In this document: positions 35,836 to 45,142 of the stretch, one piece after another
Layout: each line of letters opens with the position of its first letter
Numbering within the stretch: position 1 is the stretch's first letter
Assembly: GCA_029243545.1 (NCBI GenBank)
Contig: JAQWRV010000019.1
Span: forward strand, 1-64,000
Reading direction: 5' to 3'
DNA: 64,000 bases
DNA from: Rhodospirillaceae bacterium
GTDB taxonomy: Bacteria; Pseudomonadota; Alphaproteobacteria; Rhodospirillales; Rhodospirillaceae
The notes under the pieces: generated by a model
Database searches by the model: none
What the model was told of the DNA's origin: nothing
The model's input: only the letters and a program-made list of their open reading frames with translations
Program-made: the position numbers and the translations under genes

Positions 35836-36180
35836 TTAGCAGCTGGCGATCACTGTGATCTCGACCAGATACTGCGGCGCTGCCAACTTGGCTTCTACTG
35901 TCGTGCGCGCAGGACACGCTCCCACCGGTACCCACTTTTTCCATACTTCGTTCATTTCGGAAAATGTTGAGATATCGGCCAGATAAATCGTCGCGGACAG
36001 CATTCTTGTTTTCTGTGACCCCACATTCGCAAGCATGGCGTCAATCTTACCGAGCACACCTTGGGTTTGACCCGCGACATCTGACGCGTCAGAAGATACC
36101 TGCCCAGAAAGATAAACGGTTTCACCGTGAACAACCGCCTGGCTCATGATATCGTTAGTGTCTTTACGATCGATTTGCAT
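35836..36180 (-). CDS. RidA/YjgF family protein
   Basis: About 114 residues. Typical lines are VVHGETVYLSGQVSSDASDV, IDAMLANVGSQKTRMLSATI and CPARTTVEAKLAAPQYLVEI, with the Arg of the enamine/imine-binding site in PARTTVEA. The family hydrolyses reactive enamines/imines or serves as a related deaminase. The start at 36180 is chosen over 36201 because an AGGAG lies six bases upstream. Downstream of prfC on the same strand. Confidence 0.88.
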   Translation of the reverse strand: MQIDRKDTNDIMSQAVVHGETVYLSGQVSSDASDVAGQTQGVLGKIDAMLANVGSQKTRMLSATIYLADISTFSEMNEVWKKWVPVGACPARTTVEAKLAAPQYLVEITVIASC

Positions 36181-36234
36181 ATCTTGCTCCTGTTGTCCCA
36201 TGCTCGGCCAATATTACCGGCCAAATTTACCGGC

Positions 36235-37824
36235 TCAATGAATCTGCTCTTTGGTTTTCCGGAACTGAATTTTCGGCCAATCCTCTTCCGCTTTACCGAT
36301 GTGCCACGCGTTGCGCGCCAGAAACACCGGCGCACCATCATGATCATCAGCCACGCTGGCTTCATTTTTATCAATGAACTGCTTTACCAGTGTCCGATCT
36401 TCCGCCTCAACCCAGCGAGCAGTATATAGCGATGTAGCTTCAAAATGTACCGGCACTTCATATTCGGTACGGATGCGGTCAGCCATAACTTCGAACTGAA
36501 GTCCGCCAACAACCCCGACAATCCAGTCCGACCCGATGCGGGGTTTAAACACGCTAGCAGCACCCTCTTCAGCGAGTTGCTGCAATGCCCGCCCGAGGTG
36601 TTTGGCTTTCATTGGATCTTCAGGCCGCGCAACTTGGAGAAGCTCAGGCGCAAAACTGGGAATGCCGGTGAAATGTAAGGCCTCACCTTCGGTTAGCGCG
36701 TCACCAATGCGCAAATTGCCATGGTTGGGAATACCGATGACATCCCCCGGCCAGGCTTCTTCAGCCGTGCCCCGGTCTTGCGCCAGAAAAAGCACAGGAC
36801 TGTGAATGGTCAAAGTCTTACCCGACCTGACATGCAACAACTTCTGCCCCTTGCGAAAATGCCCGGCACTCATGCGAAAGAAAGCAATGCGGTCGCGGTG
36901 TTTCGGATCCATGTTGGCTTGAATCTTAAATACAAACCCTGCGACTTTTTCTTCATCGGGTGTAACCGAGCGTTCTAAAGCCGGTTGGGCGCGCGGTGGC
37001 GGCGCATGCTTAGCAATACCATCCAGCAATTCCTGCACGCCGAAGTTATTGACCGCACTGCCGAACCAAACTGGTGTTTGCGTGCCTTCTAGGTAGGCGT
37101 CCCGGTCAAACTCTGGACACAAGCCGCGCACCATATCGACATCCTCGCGCAGCTTAGCGACGGCGTCAGCGGGCAAGAGCTCATCGAGTTTGGGATCATC
37201 AAGCCCTGAGCAGACAGTACCTTTGTCCGGCTTCTCCCCTTTTGAACGGGCGACCAGAACAAGCCTGTCGTTGAGCAAGTCGTAGCAGCCAAGGAAATGC
37301 CGCCCCATACCGATGGGCCAGCTTGCCGGAGAGACATCAAGAGCCAGGCGCTGTTCGATTTCGTCCAACAGATCGAACGGATCCTGTCCGTCCCGATCCA
37401 TCTTGTTGATAAACGTTGCGATGGGCATGTCCCTAAGGCGACAAACCTCAAACAACTTGAGTGTCTGCACTTCGATGCCCTTGGCGCAGTCCATCACCAT
37501 GACGGCGGAATCGACAGCCGTGAGGGTACGGTAAGTATCTTCGCTAAAGTCTTCGTGTCCTGGGGTGTCTAGAAGATTGAAGGTACAGCCGTCGTAGTCA
37601 TAGGTCATGACAGACGACGCGACGGAGATCCCCCGCTCCTTCTCCACTTTCATCCAGTCCGATCGCGCACGCCGGCGTTGACCTTTTGCCTTCACGGCAC
37701 CAGCCAGCTGAATCGCGCCGCCAAAGAGGAGCAATTTTTCGGTTAGTGTGGTTTTTCCGGCATCCGGATGCGAAATGATCGCAAATGTCCGGCGGCGGGC
37801 CACCTCATCTTGGAGTGAGGCCAT
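36235..37824 (-). CDS. prfC: Peptide chain release factor 3
   Basis: 529 residues, the usual RF3 length. GTPase motifs: ISHPDAGKTTLTEKLLLFGG (P-loop), LDTPGHEDFSEDTYRTL (G3) and FINKMDRDGQDPFDLLDEIE (G4). The RF3-specific stretch FGGAIQLAGAVKAKGQRRRA is present. RF3 recycles RF1/RF2 from the ribosome. It is read toward the RidA gene, 55 bases away. Confidence 0.96.
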   Translation of the reverse strand: MASLQDEVARRRTFAIISHPDAGKTTLTEKLLLFGGAIQLAGAVKAKGQRRRARSDWMKVEKERGISVASSVMTYDYDGCTFNLLDTPGHEDFSEDTYRTLTAVDSAVMVMDCAKGIEVQTLKLFEVCRLRDMPIATFINKMDRDGQDPFDLLDEIEQRLALDVSPASWPIGMGRHFLGCYDLLNDRLVLVARSKGEKPDKGTVCSGLDDPKLDELLPADAVAKLREDVDMVRGLCPEFDRDAYLEGTQTPVWFGSAVNNFGVQELLDGIAKHAPPPRAQPALERSVTPDEEKVAGFVFKIQANMDPKHRDRIAFFRMSAGHFRKGQKLLHVRSGKTLTIHSPVLFLAQDRGTAEEAWPGDVIGIPNHGNLRIGDALTEGEALHFTGIPSFAPELLQVARPEDPMKAKHLGRALQQLAEEGAASVFKPRIGSDWIVGVVGGLQFEVMADRIRTEYEVPVHFEATSLYTARWVEAEDRTLVKQFIDKNEASVADDHDGAPVFLARNAWHIGKAEEDWPKIQFRKTKEQIH

Positions 37825-37848
37825 TACATAAGCTCGATAGCTAAAGTT

Positions 37849-38169
37849 TTATTCTTCCAGGGCGTCCAATTGGAGGGCGACGTTTAAGCCATCAAGCCGA
37901 TCGGTGCAATCAATCTGGCAAGACAACCGGGACGCCTTCGTATGGTAATCCGAGTCATCAAGAAGGTCAGGCTCCTCATCTACCGCCGGGCCTACTGCTT
38001 CACGCCAATCTGGCAGCACATGGACATGGCAGGTGGCACAAGCCATTGCGCCACCACATTCGGCACGGATGGGAACACCGCCCGCGCGCAGTGCCTCCAT
38101 CACGGAGTGCCCATTTTTGCCGATTATGTCCCGGTGACTCTCGTCAGGTAAAATGACACGGATTTTCAC
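37849..38169 (-). CDS. [2Fe-2S] ferredoxin, adrenodoxin type
   Basis: 106 residues. The cluster Cys residues lie in ECGGAMACATCHVHVLP (C-x5-C-x2-C) and SRLSCQIDCTDRLDGL (the fourth Cys). This spacing is that of adrenodoxin/putidaredoxin-like ferredoxins, which feed electrons to P450s, Rieske oxygenases or Fe-S assembly. It starts two bases after the ferredoxin reductase gene stops, so the pair probably works together. Confidence 0.9.
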   Translation of the reverse strand: MKIRVILPDESHRDIIGKNGHSVMEALRAGGVPIRAECGGAMACATCHVHVLPDWREAVGPAVDEEPDLLDDSDYHTKASRLSCQIDCTDRLDGLNVALQLDALEE

Positions 38170-38171
38170 TG

Positions 38172-39209
38172 TTATGCGAGCTTACCTTGCAGTTCGGAAC
38201 TCGACGTTGTGTGCTGGAACTTCAGTTTCTGATCCGGCCGGGCATAGTGAAAAGCACCATGGGCCATCAGCGCAGACTCATGGAAACCGGAAAGAATAAG
38301 TTTCAGCTTACCTGGATATTCGCACATGTCGCCGATGCAGAAGATGCCCGGTTCAGAGGTCTCGAATTTTTCGGTATCCACGGCGACCCGATTTGAGTCC
38401 ATATTGAGGCCCCATTCCGCTATAGGGCCCAGCTTCATCGTCAGGCCATAAAACGCCAGCATGGTATCGCATTCAACGTCGTAGTCTTCGCCGGTTTCTT
38501 TACTCTTTAGAGTCACCGACTCAATTTGCCCGTCCGTGCCGTTCACACGTGGAATATCGGCGACATGAACAGTTACCTTTCCATTAGCCTCGAGTTCGCG
38601 CATTTTATCCACGGTGTCTTGCACCGCTCGGAATTCAGCGCGGCGGTGAACAAGGTGCATGCTTTCAACCTCGGGATTAAGCGCCAGCACCCAGTCCAAA
38701 GCCGAATCACCACCACCAGCAATCAACAGGTTCTTACCCTTGAATATCTCCATCTGCCTAACGGCGTAATACAGTGACTTATTTTCAAAGGGCTCAATGC
38801 CTTCAATCTTTGGCTTCTTCGGAGTGAAACTCCCGCCGCCGCCCGCAATGAGCACGACAGGCGCTTCCACAACGATGCCCATATCCGTGGTGAGACGCCA
38901 ATGACCGTTGTCGAGCTTGGTCAGGCTATCTGCCATTTGATTGAAATGCAGTACCGGTGAAAACGGCTCGATCTGTTTCATCAGATCATCCGTGAGCTCT
39001 TGGCCCGTCACTTTCAAGCGGCTGGGAATATCGAGTATTGGCTTCTCTGGGTACAACTCAGCGCACTGCCCGCCGGGCCTGTCTAGAATGTCGATGACGC
39101 AGCATTCTAAACCCAACAATCCAAGTTCGAATACGGCGAACAGGCCTACCGGCCCTGCACCAACAATGACTACGTCTTTCTTAATCGTACCTTCACCGGC
39201 TTCGGCCAT
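38172..39209 (-). CDS. Ferredoxin--NADP+ reductase, thioredoxin-reductase-like type
   Basis: About 345 residues. The FAD-binding motif is DVVIVGAGPVGLFAVFELG with RPGGQCAELYPEKPILDIPS, and the NADPH-binding motif is NLLIAGGGDSALDWVLAL. The redox Cys pair of thioredoxin reductases is absent, which identifies the YumC-type FNR group. It passes electrons between NADPH and the ferredoxin encoded immediately downstream. The ATG at 39209 has GGAGG upstream; the ATG at 39227 is less likely. Confidence 0.92.
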   Translation of the reverse strand: MAEAGEGTIKKDVVIVGAGPVGLFAVFELGLLGLECCVIDILDRPGGQCAELYPEKPILDIPSRLKVTGQELTDDLMKQIEPFSPVLHFNQMADSLTKLDNGHWRLTTDMGIVVEAPVVLIAGGGGSFTPKKPKIEGIEPFENKSLYYAVRQMEIFKGKNLLIAGGGDSALDWVLALNPEVESMHLVHRRAEFRAVQDTVDKMRELEANGKVTVHVADIPRVNGTDGQIESVTLKSKETGEDYDVECDTMLAFYGLTMKLGPIAEWGLNMDSNRVAVDTEKFETSEPGIFCIGDMCEYPGKLKLILSGFHESALMAHGAFHYARPDQKLKFQHTTSSSELQGKLA

Positions 39210-39281
39210 TCTTATCTTCCCCTCCAAACAAAAACCAAGCCCGGCAGCGCCCGGACTCTCTTACTGCGGTTGCATACGGTA

Positions 39282-40916
39282 TCAGGCGGTCTCAGAATCG
39301 CGGTACCGCGCCCAAGCCTCTGGTGTATCCAGATCCGTCAGAACGGCAGTGTCTCCAAATTCCACCGCGTAGACAAGGTCCTCATGATCACCAATTAGAT
39401 GGCGCGCACCAACATCTCCCCGAACATCGGTCATGGGGCCAAAAAAGCGCCTGGCCCAGAGCACGGGATTGCCCTGCTTGCCATTGTGAACTGGAACGCC
39501 TATCGCCCGCCCCGCACCCGGATCGAACCCGCCTATGAGCGCGTCCAGGTGTTTGGCGGATACGTCGGGCATGTCTCCCAGACATACGATAGCCCCTTCA
39601 ATATCGTTCGGCAGCGAGGACAATCCGGCCTTGAGGGACGTGGACAGCCCCTCTGCATAATCGGAATTGTGGACCTCGCTATGGGACAAACCTTCCAGAG
39701 CTTGACTTACCTCTTTCGCCTGATGCCCGGTCACCACAATAACTGGGTCAGCCGACGAGGCTTCCGCAATTTGAACTGTACGGCGTATCAAGGGCGTATC
39801 ATCAATTTGCTCAAGCAGCTTGTTTGTTGCCCCCATGCGGCGAGACTGCCCGGCTGCAAGAATCACAACTGCAATACGATGTTTACCGGCAGATGCATCT
39901 TTTTGCCGGACGGCCTCATCTCGGGGCAGCGGCCGTACCGGGCTATCAACCAACAGACCGCCGACGCCCATAGTCATAATGTCAGCCGTGTCAGTTTTCA
40001 CACCAGCGGCGAGCCTTTCTAGAACCCAGTCAATGCCATTCAATTTTGGCGAACGGGCGCAACCTGGCAGGACCAGCACCGGTATCCCGCTGCAGTCTGC
40101 TAAGAGCATTAGATTGCCCGGGTCTACAGGCATACCGAAGTGCACGATGCGACCTCCGGCTTGGGCAATGCCCGCCGGCACCACATCAAGCCTATCAACA
40201 GTGACCGATGCGCCGACGATAATGATGACATCGGGTTCCTGGTCTAGGGCATTTTCAATGACACGGGCGATGCTGGACTGTTCGTGATCACACTTCAGGA
40301 CATCAATCACTTTCGATCCAACAGCCTCAACGCGGCGCGTCGTCAAGCTCGTCGTCTTTGTCGCAACTGAGTCCTTCAAGGACGGTAAATACGTATTAAT
40401 GATGACAGCAGACGTCGCATGGAAGAGAGCCAAACTGACAGCACCGTCCAGCCCGGCCAACGCTTCGTTTACTTTTGCCATGACTTTAGCATCCACTGCA
40501 AAAGGAATGATTTTTACGGTTGCAACGATTTGGCCTGCGTCAGCTTTTCCTAGGTCTGGAAGCGTTGCAATCGTCACGGATTCATCAATCGCATTCAGTT
40601 GGTTGACGAAAGTGGCATTGACCCTCACAAGGCCATCAGCTTGGGCGACCAAATTACACCGGCCTGTGTGGGCTTCAGAGATGTCTAGCCTTGCACCAAC
40701 GACAGATTTCGCGATCCAGGCAGCAGCCTCATCTTCATGCGCGTCACCCTCTTCCATGTGCGCCACGGTGATTTTATCAAATCCCGCTTGTGTTAACTGC
40801 TGGCAATCTTGCACTGAGAGTTGACGGCCCTTCTTGAGCGTAACGGTTTCCCAACGCGTGGTGTGAGCAAGAATAGTACCGGCAGCCTCCGTCACTTTAA
40901 CTTCACCAAACTTCAT
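39282..40916 (-). CDS. Molybdopterin-binding / MobA-like nucleotidyltransferase fusion
   Basis: 544 residues, two domains. The N-terminal ~340 residues resemble the MoCF-biosynthesis (MoeA/MogA-like) fold, with DVIIIVGASVTVDRLDVVPA and MTMGVGGLLVDSPVRPLPRD. The C-terminal ~195 residues are an NTP-transferase: AVVILAAGQSRRMGATNKLL and AIVCLGDMPDVSAKHLDALI, as in MocA/MobA. Such enzymes load CTP or GTP onto molybdopterin for xanthine-dehydrogenase-family enzymes. It is the last gene of the minus-strand Cox/Xdh accessory operon, 12 bases after the XdhC C-terminal gene. Confidence 0.85.
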   Translation of the reverse strand: MKFGEVKVTEAAGTILAHTTRWETVTLKKGRQLSVQDCQQLTQAGFDKITVAHMEEGDAHEDEAAAWIAKSVVGARLDISEAHTGRCNLVAQADGLVRVNATFVNQLNAIDESVTIATLPDLGKADAGQIVATVKIIPFAVDAKVMAKVNEALAGLDGAVSLALFHATSAVIINTYLPSLKDSVATKTTSLTTRRVEAVGSKVIDVLKCDHEQSSIARVIENALDQEPDVIIIVGASVTVDRLDVVPAGIAQAGGRIVHFGMPVDPGNLMLLADCSGIPVLVLPGCARSPKLNGIDWVLERLAAGVKTDTADIMTMGVGGLLVDSPVRPLPRDEAVRQKDASAGKHRIAVVILAAGQSRRMGATNKLLEQIDDTPLIRRTVQIAEASSADPVIVVTGHQAKEVSQALEGLSHSEVHNSDYAEGLSTSLKAGLSSLPNDIEGAIVCLGDMPDVSAKHLDALIGGFDPGAGRAIGVPVHNGKQGNPVLWARRFFGPMTDVRGDVGARHLIGDHEDLVYAVEFGDTAVLTDLDTPEAWARYRDSETA

Positions 40917-40928
40917 GAGGTCGGTTGC

Positions 40929-41621
40929 CTAAGCATTTTCTTGACGCCGTATTGCAACTACTTGGCCCAGAATAGCGACAGCAATTTCTGAGGGGGTCTT
41001 CGCTTTGATATCCAACCCGACCGGACCGTGAATGCGCGCCACGTCAGCGTCAGAGAAGCCGTCGTCTTTCAAGCGTTGTAATCGCTTCGCATGGGTTTGG
41101 GTGCTGCCGAGAGAACCGATATAAAACGCCGGTGAACGGAGTGCCGCCGCAAGGGCCGGGTCATCGAGTTTGGGATCATGTGTAAGAGTCACCACAGCTG
41201 TTCGTTTGTCTGGTGCTAAGGCATCCATTGCGTCATCAGGCCACTCAGCAACCGTGGTCACGTCAGACAATCTTCCGGCTTTGACAAATCCCTCGCGTGG
41301 GTCAATCACCGTGACATCAAATCCAGCAAGTTGCGCCATGGGTGCCAATGCTTGGGCAATGTGGACCGCCCCGACAATAACCATGCGGGGCGATGGCCCG
41401 TACACGCGGACGAACAGGGTCGTGTCTGTAATGGGGCCCGAGAGGTCCCGGCCCATCATTTTATTCACCTGTTTCAACTGATCAGGCACCAGTACTAAAT
41501 CACCGACGGCCTCGCCATCCCTAATTAGCGTTTGCTGTCCGTTGCCCGTATCCGTCACCACAGCGCAAATCGAATTGTCGCTCAGTGCCTTTTCCAACGC
41601 AGAGAAAAGAGCAGCCTTCAC
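40929..41621 (-). CDS. XdhC-family protein, C-terminal (Rossmann) half
   Basis: About 230 residues from a GTG at 41619-41621 that overlaps the stop of the next gene (GTGA). The XdhC C-terminal domain is visible: RMVIVGAVHIAQALAPMAQL, TVIDPREGFV, AVVTLTHDPKLDDPALAAAL and FYIGSLGSTQTHAKRLQRL. XdhC proteins bind the molybdenum cofactor, aid its sulfuration and hand it to the apo-enzyme. The protein is split in two genes here, as in CoxF/CoxI-type systems. Confidence 0.87.
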   Translation of the reverse strand: MKAALFSALEKALSDNSICAVVTDTGNGQQTLIRDGEAVGDLVLVPDQLKQVNKMMGRDLSGPITDTTLFVRVYGPSPRMVIVGAVHIAQALAPMAQLAGFDVTVIDPREGFVKAGRLSDVTTVAEWPDDAMDALAPDKRTAVVTLTHDPKLDDPALAAALRSPAFYIGSLGSTQTHAKRLQRLKDDGFSDADVARIHGPVGLDIKAKTPSEIAVAILGQVVAIRRQENA

Positions 41622-41941
41622 TCGACCCTCTCCACAAAGACATGAACCGTTCCACCACACGCCAGCCCTACTTCCCAAGCCATGTCATTGGTCACGCCGA
41701 ATTCAAGCTGACTGGGCTCCCCTGACTTAATGACCCCAAGGGCCGCCTCAATAACGGCCCCTTCAATACAGCCGCCTGATACAGAACCGGAGAAATCGCC
41801 TGCTTCATTGATGGTCAGATGACTGCCGGCGGGGCGTGGGGACGACCCCCAAGTGCGGACAACCGTTGCCAAGGCCGTGGCTTTACCGGCAGACCGCCAT
41901 TCGGCCAATCTGTAAAGTGGATCTGTGTCGAGGTTCACCAT
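41618..41941 (-). CDS. XdhC/CoxI-family protein, N-terminal half
   Basis: 107 residues: ALATVVRTWGSSPRPAGSHL, SGSVSGGCIEGAVIEAAL and GLACGGTVHVFVERV are the XdhC/CoxI N-terminal domain, including the GGC motif whose Cys is conserved in the family. It ends in a four-base overlap with the C-terminal half, and its start overlaps coxE by seven bases, so translation is coupled along the operon. Confidence 0.88.
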   Translation of the reverse strand: MVNLDTDPLYRLAEWRSAGKATALATVVRTWGSSPRPAGSHLTINEAGDFSGSVSGGCIEGAVIEAALGVIKSGEPSQLEFGVTNDMAWEVGLACGGTVHVFVERVE

Positions 41942-43140
41942 TGTGTCCGTCCCTGATCATGCCGATACCTATTTCTTAGAGATGACACCGAGATTGCATC
42001 CGCGAGAGCCGTAAGACTATCCAGATTGTGAGCTGATCTAAAGTCATCAACATAGGGCAACATTTGCTTCACGCCTGCCGACTTAGGCTCGAAGGCATCG
42101 AACCGTAACAGTGGATTGAGCCAGATGAGATGCCGGCAAGACTTTTTCAGACGTATCATTTCTTGAGAAAGCCCAACACCCCCGTCGCGATCGAGACCGT
42201 CGCTAATCAACAACACCAAAGCACCTTGCCCGAGCACCCGTCGGGACCATTGACGGTTAAACTGCGCCAACGTTTCACCAATTCGCGTGCCGCCTGACCA
42301 ATCTGCGACCGCACGTGCAACCCGAGCCAATGCTACATCTGGGTCGCTATACGCAAGGTGGTGACTCACGTTAGTTAGGCGCGTCCCAAACAAAAATGTA
42401 TGCACGCGGTCGCGGTCATTTGTTACGGCATGCAGAAAATGCAGAAGCATGCGCGAATAGGATTCCATTGATCCTGAAATATCGCACAGCACCACCAGAG
42501 GTGGATGCCGTCTCACTCTCTTCTTGTGCTTGAGATCAATAAAACTTCCCGTGCGCACCGTATTGCGCAGTGTCGCGTGCATATCGATACGTCGCCCTGC
42601 CGGATGAGGTCGGAAACGCCGGTTGGGTATATCAGGGATGGGAAGACGGAATTTCTGCATAACGCGTTTTGTCACCGCCTGCTCATCGGCAGACATAGTC
42701 TCAAAATCTTTTGACCGCAGCTGCTCTACCGCAGACCAAGTCTCCTTGGAATCAAATTCTATTTCTGTCGCTTCGTTGATTTGCCGCGATGCGAGCCCGG
42801 CTTGCATGAGCGCTTCAGCCAAACGGCGCGGCAAGGGATTGTCTTGTGATCGAGTATTTTGCTCTACCACGTCATCCAGGGAATCGAACCCAGACTCTTC
42901 ACGAACTTGGGCTGTCCAAAAATAGTCGAACGCCATACGAAACAAATCGGACTGGCTATACCGCTCAACGCAAACAGCATGCAATGCCCAATAGACGTCT
43001 TCACGCCGATGGATATCAATACCCGCCAGCGCCTCGATAGCCAGCAGCATTTTTCCGGGCCCTATTGGCAAACCAGAAAAACGCAGCATGCGCAGAAAGT
43101 GCATGACATTGATCGCAAGCGCCTGACCGTTGTGCACCAT
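41935..43140 (-). CDS. CoxE-like von Willebrand factor A domain protein
   Basis: 401 residues. The N-terminal part (HFLRMLRFSGLPIGPGKMLL) is the CoxE type; the VWA MIDAS motif reads VVLCDISGSMESYSRMLLHF (DxSxS) and GTRIGETLAQFNRQ supplies the Thr/Asp region. CoxE works with the AAA+ ATPase CoxD in maturing the molybdenum/copper site of CO-dehydrogenase-type hydroxylases. Separated from coxD by two bases. Confidence 0.88.
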   Translation of the reverse strand: MVHNGQALAINVMHFLRMLRFSGLPIGPGKMLLAIEALAGIDIHRREDVYWALHAVCVERYSQSDLFRMAFDYFWTAQVREESGFDSLDDVVEQNTRSQDNPLPRRLAEALMQAGLASRQINEATEIEFDSKETWSAVEQLRSKDFETMSADEQAVTKRVMQKFRLPIPDIPNRRFRPHPAGRRIDMHATLRNTVRTGSFIDLKHKKRVRRHPPLVVLCDISGSMESYSRMLLHFLHAVTNDRDRVHTFLFGTRLTNVSHHLAYSDPDVALARVARAVADWSGGTRIGETLAQFNRQWSRRVLGQGALVLLISDGLDRDGGVGLSQEMIRLKKSCRHLIWLNPLLRFDAFEPKSAGVKQMLPYVDDFRSAHNLDSLTALADAISVSSLRNRYRHDQGRTQW

Positions 43141-43142
43141 GG

Positions 43143-44066
43143 TTAAGACGCAGCCGCCTTAGCGAGTGAAAACCCACCCGTTTTATTCTTTATGCTGACC
43201 TGGGCGATATCGTCTTGGTATTTGAGTACGACGCCGAGTGTTTCGCTAAAGCTCGAAGGATCTAATTCCGAACGGTCCAACGCAATCAGGGCCCTCGTCC
43301 AATCAATTGTTTCTGCAATACCGGGAGGTTTGAACAAATCCTCTCCACGCAATTGGTGCACAGCGTCAACCACTTGGGCACTCAAGGTGTGCGCTGCCTC
43401 GGGAACTTTAAGTTTGAGAATCTCCAGCTCACGTTTTGCTGATGGATAGTCGACCCAGTGATATAAGCATCGCCGCTTCAAAGCGTCGTGGATTTCCCGT
43501 GTGCGGTTGGACGTAATAACAACAATAGGCGGGGCCTCAGCAACAATGCTACCGAGTTCAGGAATAGTAATTTGAAAATCAGATAAGACCTCAAGAAGGT
43601 ACGCCTCAAATGGCTCATCTGTTCTATCGAGTTCATCGATTAGAAGGACAGGCGGTCCTGCTGGATTGGGCCTGAGCGCCGACAGCAAAGGCCGTTCAAT
43701 CAAATACTCTTCGCCATAAATATTGGCTGCCAACTTATCTGTATTATCGCGGTCAGATGACTCAGCCAATCTAATGGCCATCATTTGGCGCGGATAATTC
43801 CACTCGTAGACGGCCGATGCGACGTCGAGACCTTCGTAGCATTGCAGCCGAATGAGGGTGCGGCCCAAAGTGGCTGCAAGCACTTTGGCGATCTCTGTCT
43901 TGCCGACGCCCGCTTCCCCTTCCAGGAACAAGGGCCTGCCCAGCTTGAGGCATAAGAACAACGCCGTACTCAGTGCACGGTCAGGAACATACCGTCCGTT
44001 CCGTAGCAAGTCCTCTGCCGCTTCGATGGTTGCTGGATATCTGTCTTGCACGGCTTTCGTTCTCAT
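43143..44066 (-). CDS. CoxD-like MoxR-family AAA+ ATPase
   Basis: About 307 residues. Walker A: LFLEGEAGVGKTEIAKVL. Walker B: PVLLIDELDRTDEPFEAYLL. Sensor 1: PPIVVITSNRTREIHDAL, with the Arg finger region RCLYHWVDYPS. MoxR ATPases remodel target proteins together with a VWA partner, here CoxE. The start at 44066 is preferred because the longer frame would run through the 44083-44104 hairpin. No clear Shine-Dalgarno precedes it. Confidence 0.88.
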   Translation of the reverse strand: MRTKAVQDRYPATIEAAEDLLRNGRYVPDRALSTALFLCLKLGRPLFLEGEAGVGKTEIAKVLAATLGRTLIRLQCYEGLDVASAVYEWNYPRQMMAIRLAESSDRDNTDKLAANIYGEEYLIERPLLSALRPNPAGPPVLLIDELDRTDEPFEAYLLEVLSDFQITIPELGSIVAEAPPIVVITSNRTREIHDALKRRCLYHWVDYPSAKRELEILKLKVPEAAHTLSAQVVDAVHQLRGEDLFKPPGIAETIDWTRALIALDRSELDPSSFSETLGVVLKYQDDIAQVSIKNKTGGFSLAKAAAS

Positions 44067-44082
44067 GCGGTAGAAACAAGAC

Positions 44083-44104
44083 GGGCGCGGAATAAACCGC
44101 GCCC
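44083..44104 (-). terminator. GC-rich hairpin between coxS-like gene and coxD
   Basis: Perfect inverted repeat: eight bases GGGCGCGG, a six-base loop and CCGCGCCC. On the minus strand a moderately T-rich stretch follows. It could weaken transcription from the small-subunit gene into the accessory genes, giving different levels of each, or merely be an mRNA-processing hairpin. Confidence 0.45.
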
Positions 44105-44136
44105 GCAAATTCTTTTCGGCGTCTCTGTTGCTTTTA

Positions 44137-44589
44137 TTATTGTAGGGCTGCAGCCCTTTTTATTGCTTTACGAATACGAGTATAAGTCCCGCACCGGCAA
44201 ATATTTGTAATGTAGTCGTTAATATCTTCATCTGTCGGGTTAGGCACTTCTTTCAGCATTGAAGCCACCGACATAATCATGCCGGACTGGCAGTACCCGC
44301 ACTGAGGAACGTCCTCAGCAATCCAAGCCTTCTGAACAGGATGACTACGGTCGTCAGACAATCCTTCGATGGTTGTAATGTCGGAACCATCGGCAAATTC
44401 AACTGGTACGGAACAAGAGCGCTCTGCTACACCGTCTACGTGCACAGTACAGGCGCCGCAGGCGGCAATACCGCAGCCATACTTCGTACCCGTCAGTCCC
44501 AAATTGTCACGCAACACCCACAAAAGAGGCGTTTCTGGGTCGACGTCGACAGTGTGTTCCTGGCCATTAACTCGGAATTTTACGGCCAT
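44137..44589 (-). CDS. [2Fe-2S] small subunit of a xanthine-dehydrogenase-family molybdenum hydroxylase
   Basis: About 150 residues. The first cluster reads [20 protein letters not shown] and the second reads [14 protein letters not shown] with [14 protein letters not shown]. This is the IorA/CoxS type. It normally works with a molybdenum large subunit, and its downstream genes (coxD, coxE, xdhC, mobA-like) are the maturation set. No large or medium subunit gene is in the window. The start at 44589 has GAGGAG six bases upstream; the ATG at 44595 is too close to it. Confidence 0.9.
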   Translation of the reverse strand: MAVKFRVNGQEHTVDVDPETPLLWVLRDNLGLTGTKYGCGIAACGACTVHVDGVAERSCSVPVEFADGSDITTIEGLSDDRSHPVQKAWIAEDVPQCGYCQSGMIMSVASMLKEVPNPTDEDINDYITNICRCGTYTRIRKAIKRAAALQ

Positions 44590-44926
44590 TGGCATCTCCT
44601 CGCGCGGCAATTCAAAGGCCTACTTAGCCAATGAACATAATTACTTTGTAACTCATTGTACCCTGCACAGGACCTTACGCAAGGCGCACGATTCGTAAAA
44701 AGCGAGTTCAACACCGTCATAAAGGCGTCATTAGCCGTTCAGCCGCCATGGCGCCCAATGTTGGTGCAGAAAGCTGGTTTGAGCGAGGAATAGTAAGGGT
44801 TAGCGAGGACTCCCAGACACTATATATAGTGTGTCAAGAGGTCTGACCCACTAAAAATAGTGACAATCCGGTTATTATTTGGGAGAGTATTATAGAATTT
44901 AGTTAGGGGCCAGGGTGTCCGCAATG
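44590..44926. other. Intergenic stretch upstream of the small-subunit gene
   Basis: No gene seen. It includes the promoter zone of the minus-strand molybdenum operon and a repetitive motif around 44815-44880 (ATATATAGTG and ACTAAAAATAGTG). Nothing else recognisable. Confidence 0.35.
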
Positions 44927-45091
44927 ATGTCACCGAGTTACTCGACCCGTTCAGGGCTGCCCCTAGCGGACAAAAGATCAAGCCGTCCTCGACCATCGGC
45001 CGGGCAACTGCACGAATACCGTCTTTATCGTCGTTTCATATTGAGTTTTCAAAGGCTTCAAGGAGCAGACGCTCAACGTCTCCGAGGTTAG
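44927..45091 (+). CDS. Candidate small basic protein or small RNA region
   Basis: A 54-codon frame from the ATG at 44927 (another at 44924) encodes an Arg-rich peptide (LHEYRLYRRFILSFQRLQ) and ends 50 bases before a strong plus-strand terminator. No good ribosome-binding site is visible. The terminator shows that something is transcribed on this strand, and either this peptide or an untranslated small RNA would fit. It has no recognisable family. Confidence 0.25.
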   Translation: MSPSYSTRSGLPLADKRSSRPRPSAGQLHEYRLYRRFILSFQRLQGADAQRLRG

Positions 45092-45142
45092 CGGAGCTGC
45101 TGTAACGCCTGCGCCTTTATCAGAGGTGCGTCCCTGAAACTT

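Noticed and set aside
44067-44108. Longer N-terminus for the CoxD-like ATPase
   Set aside because: It runs through a perfect GC-rich hairpin and adds residues foreign to the family.
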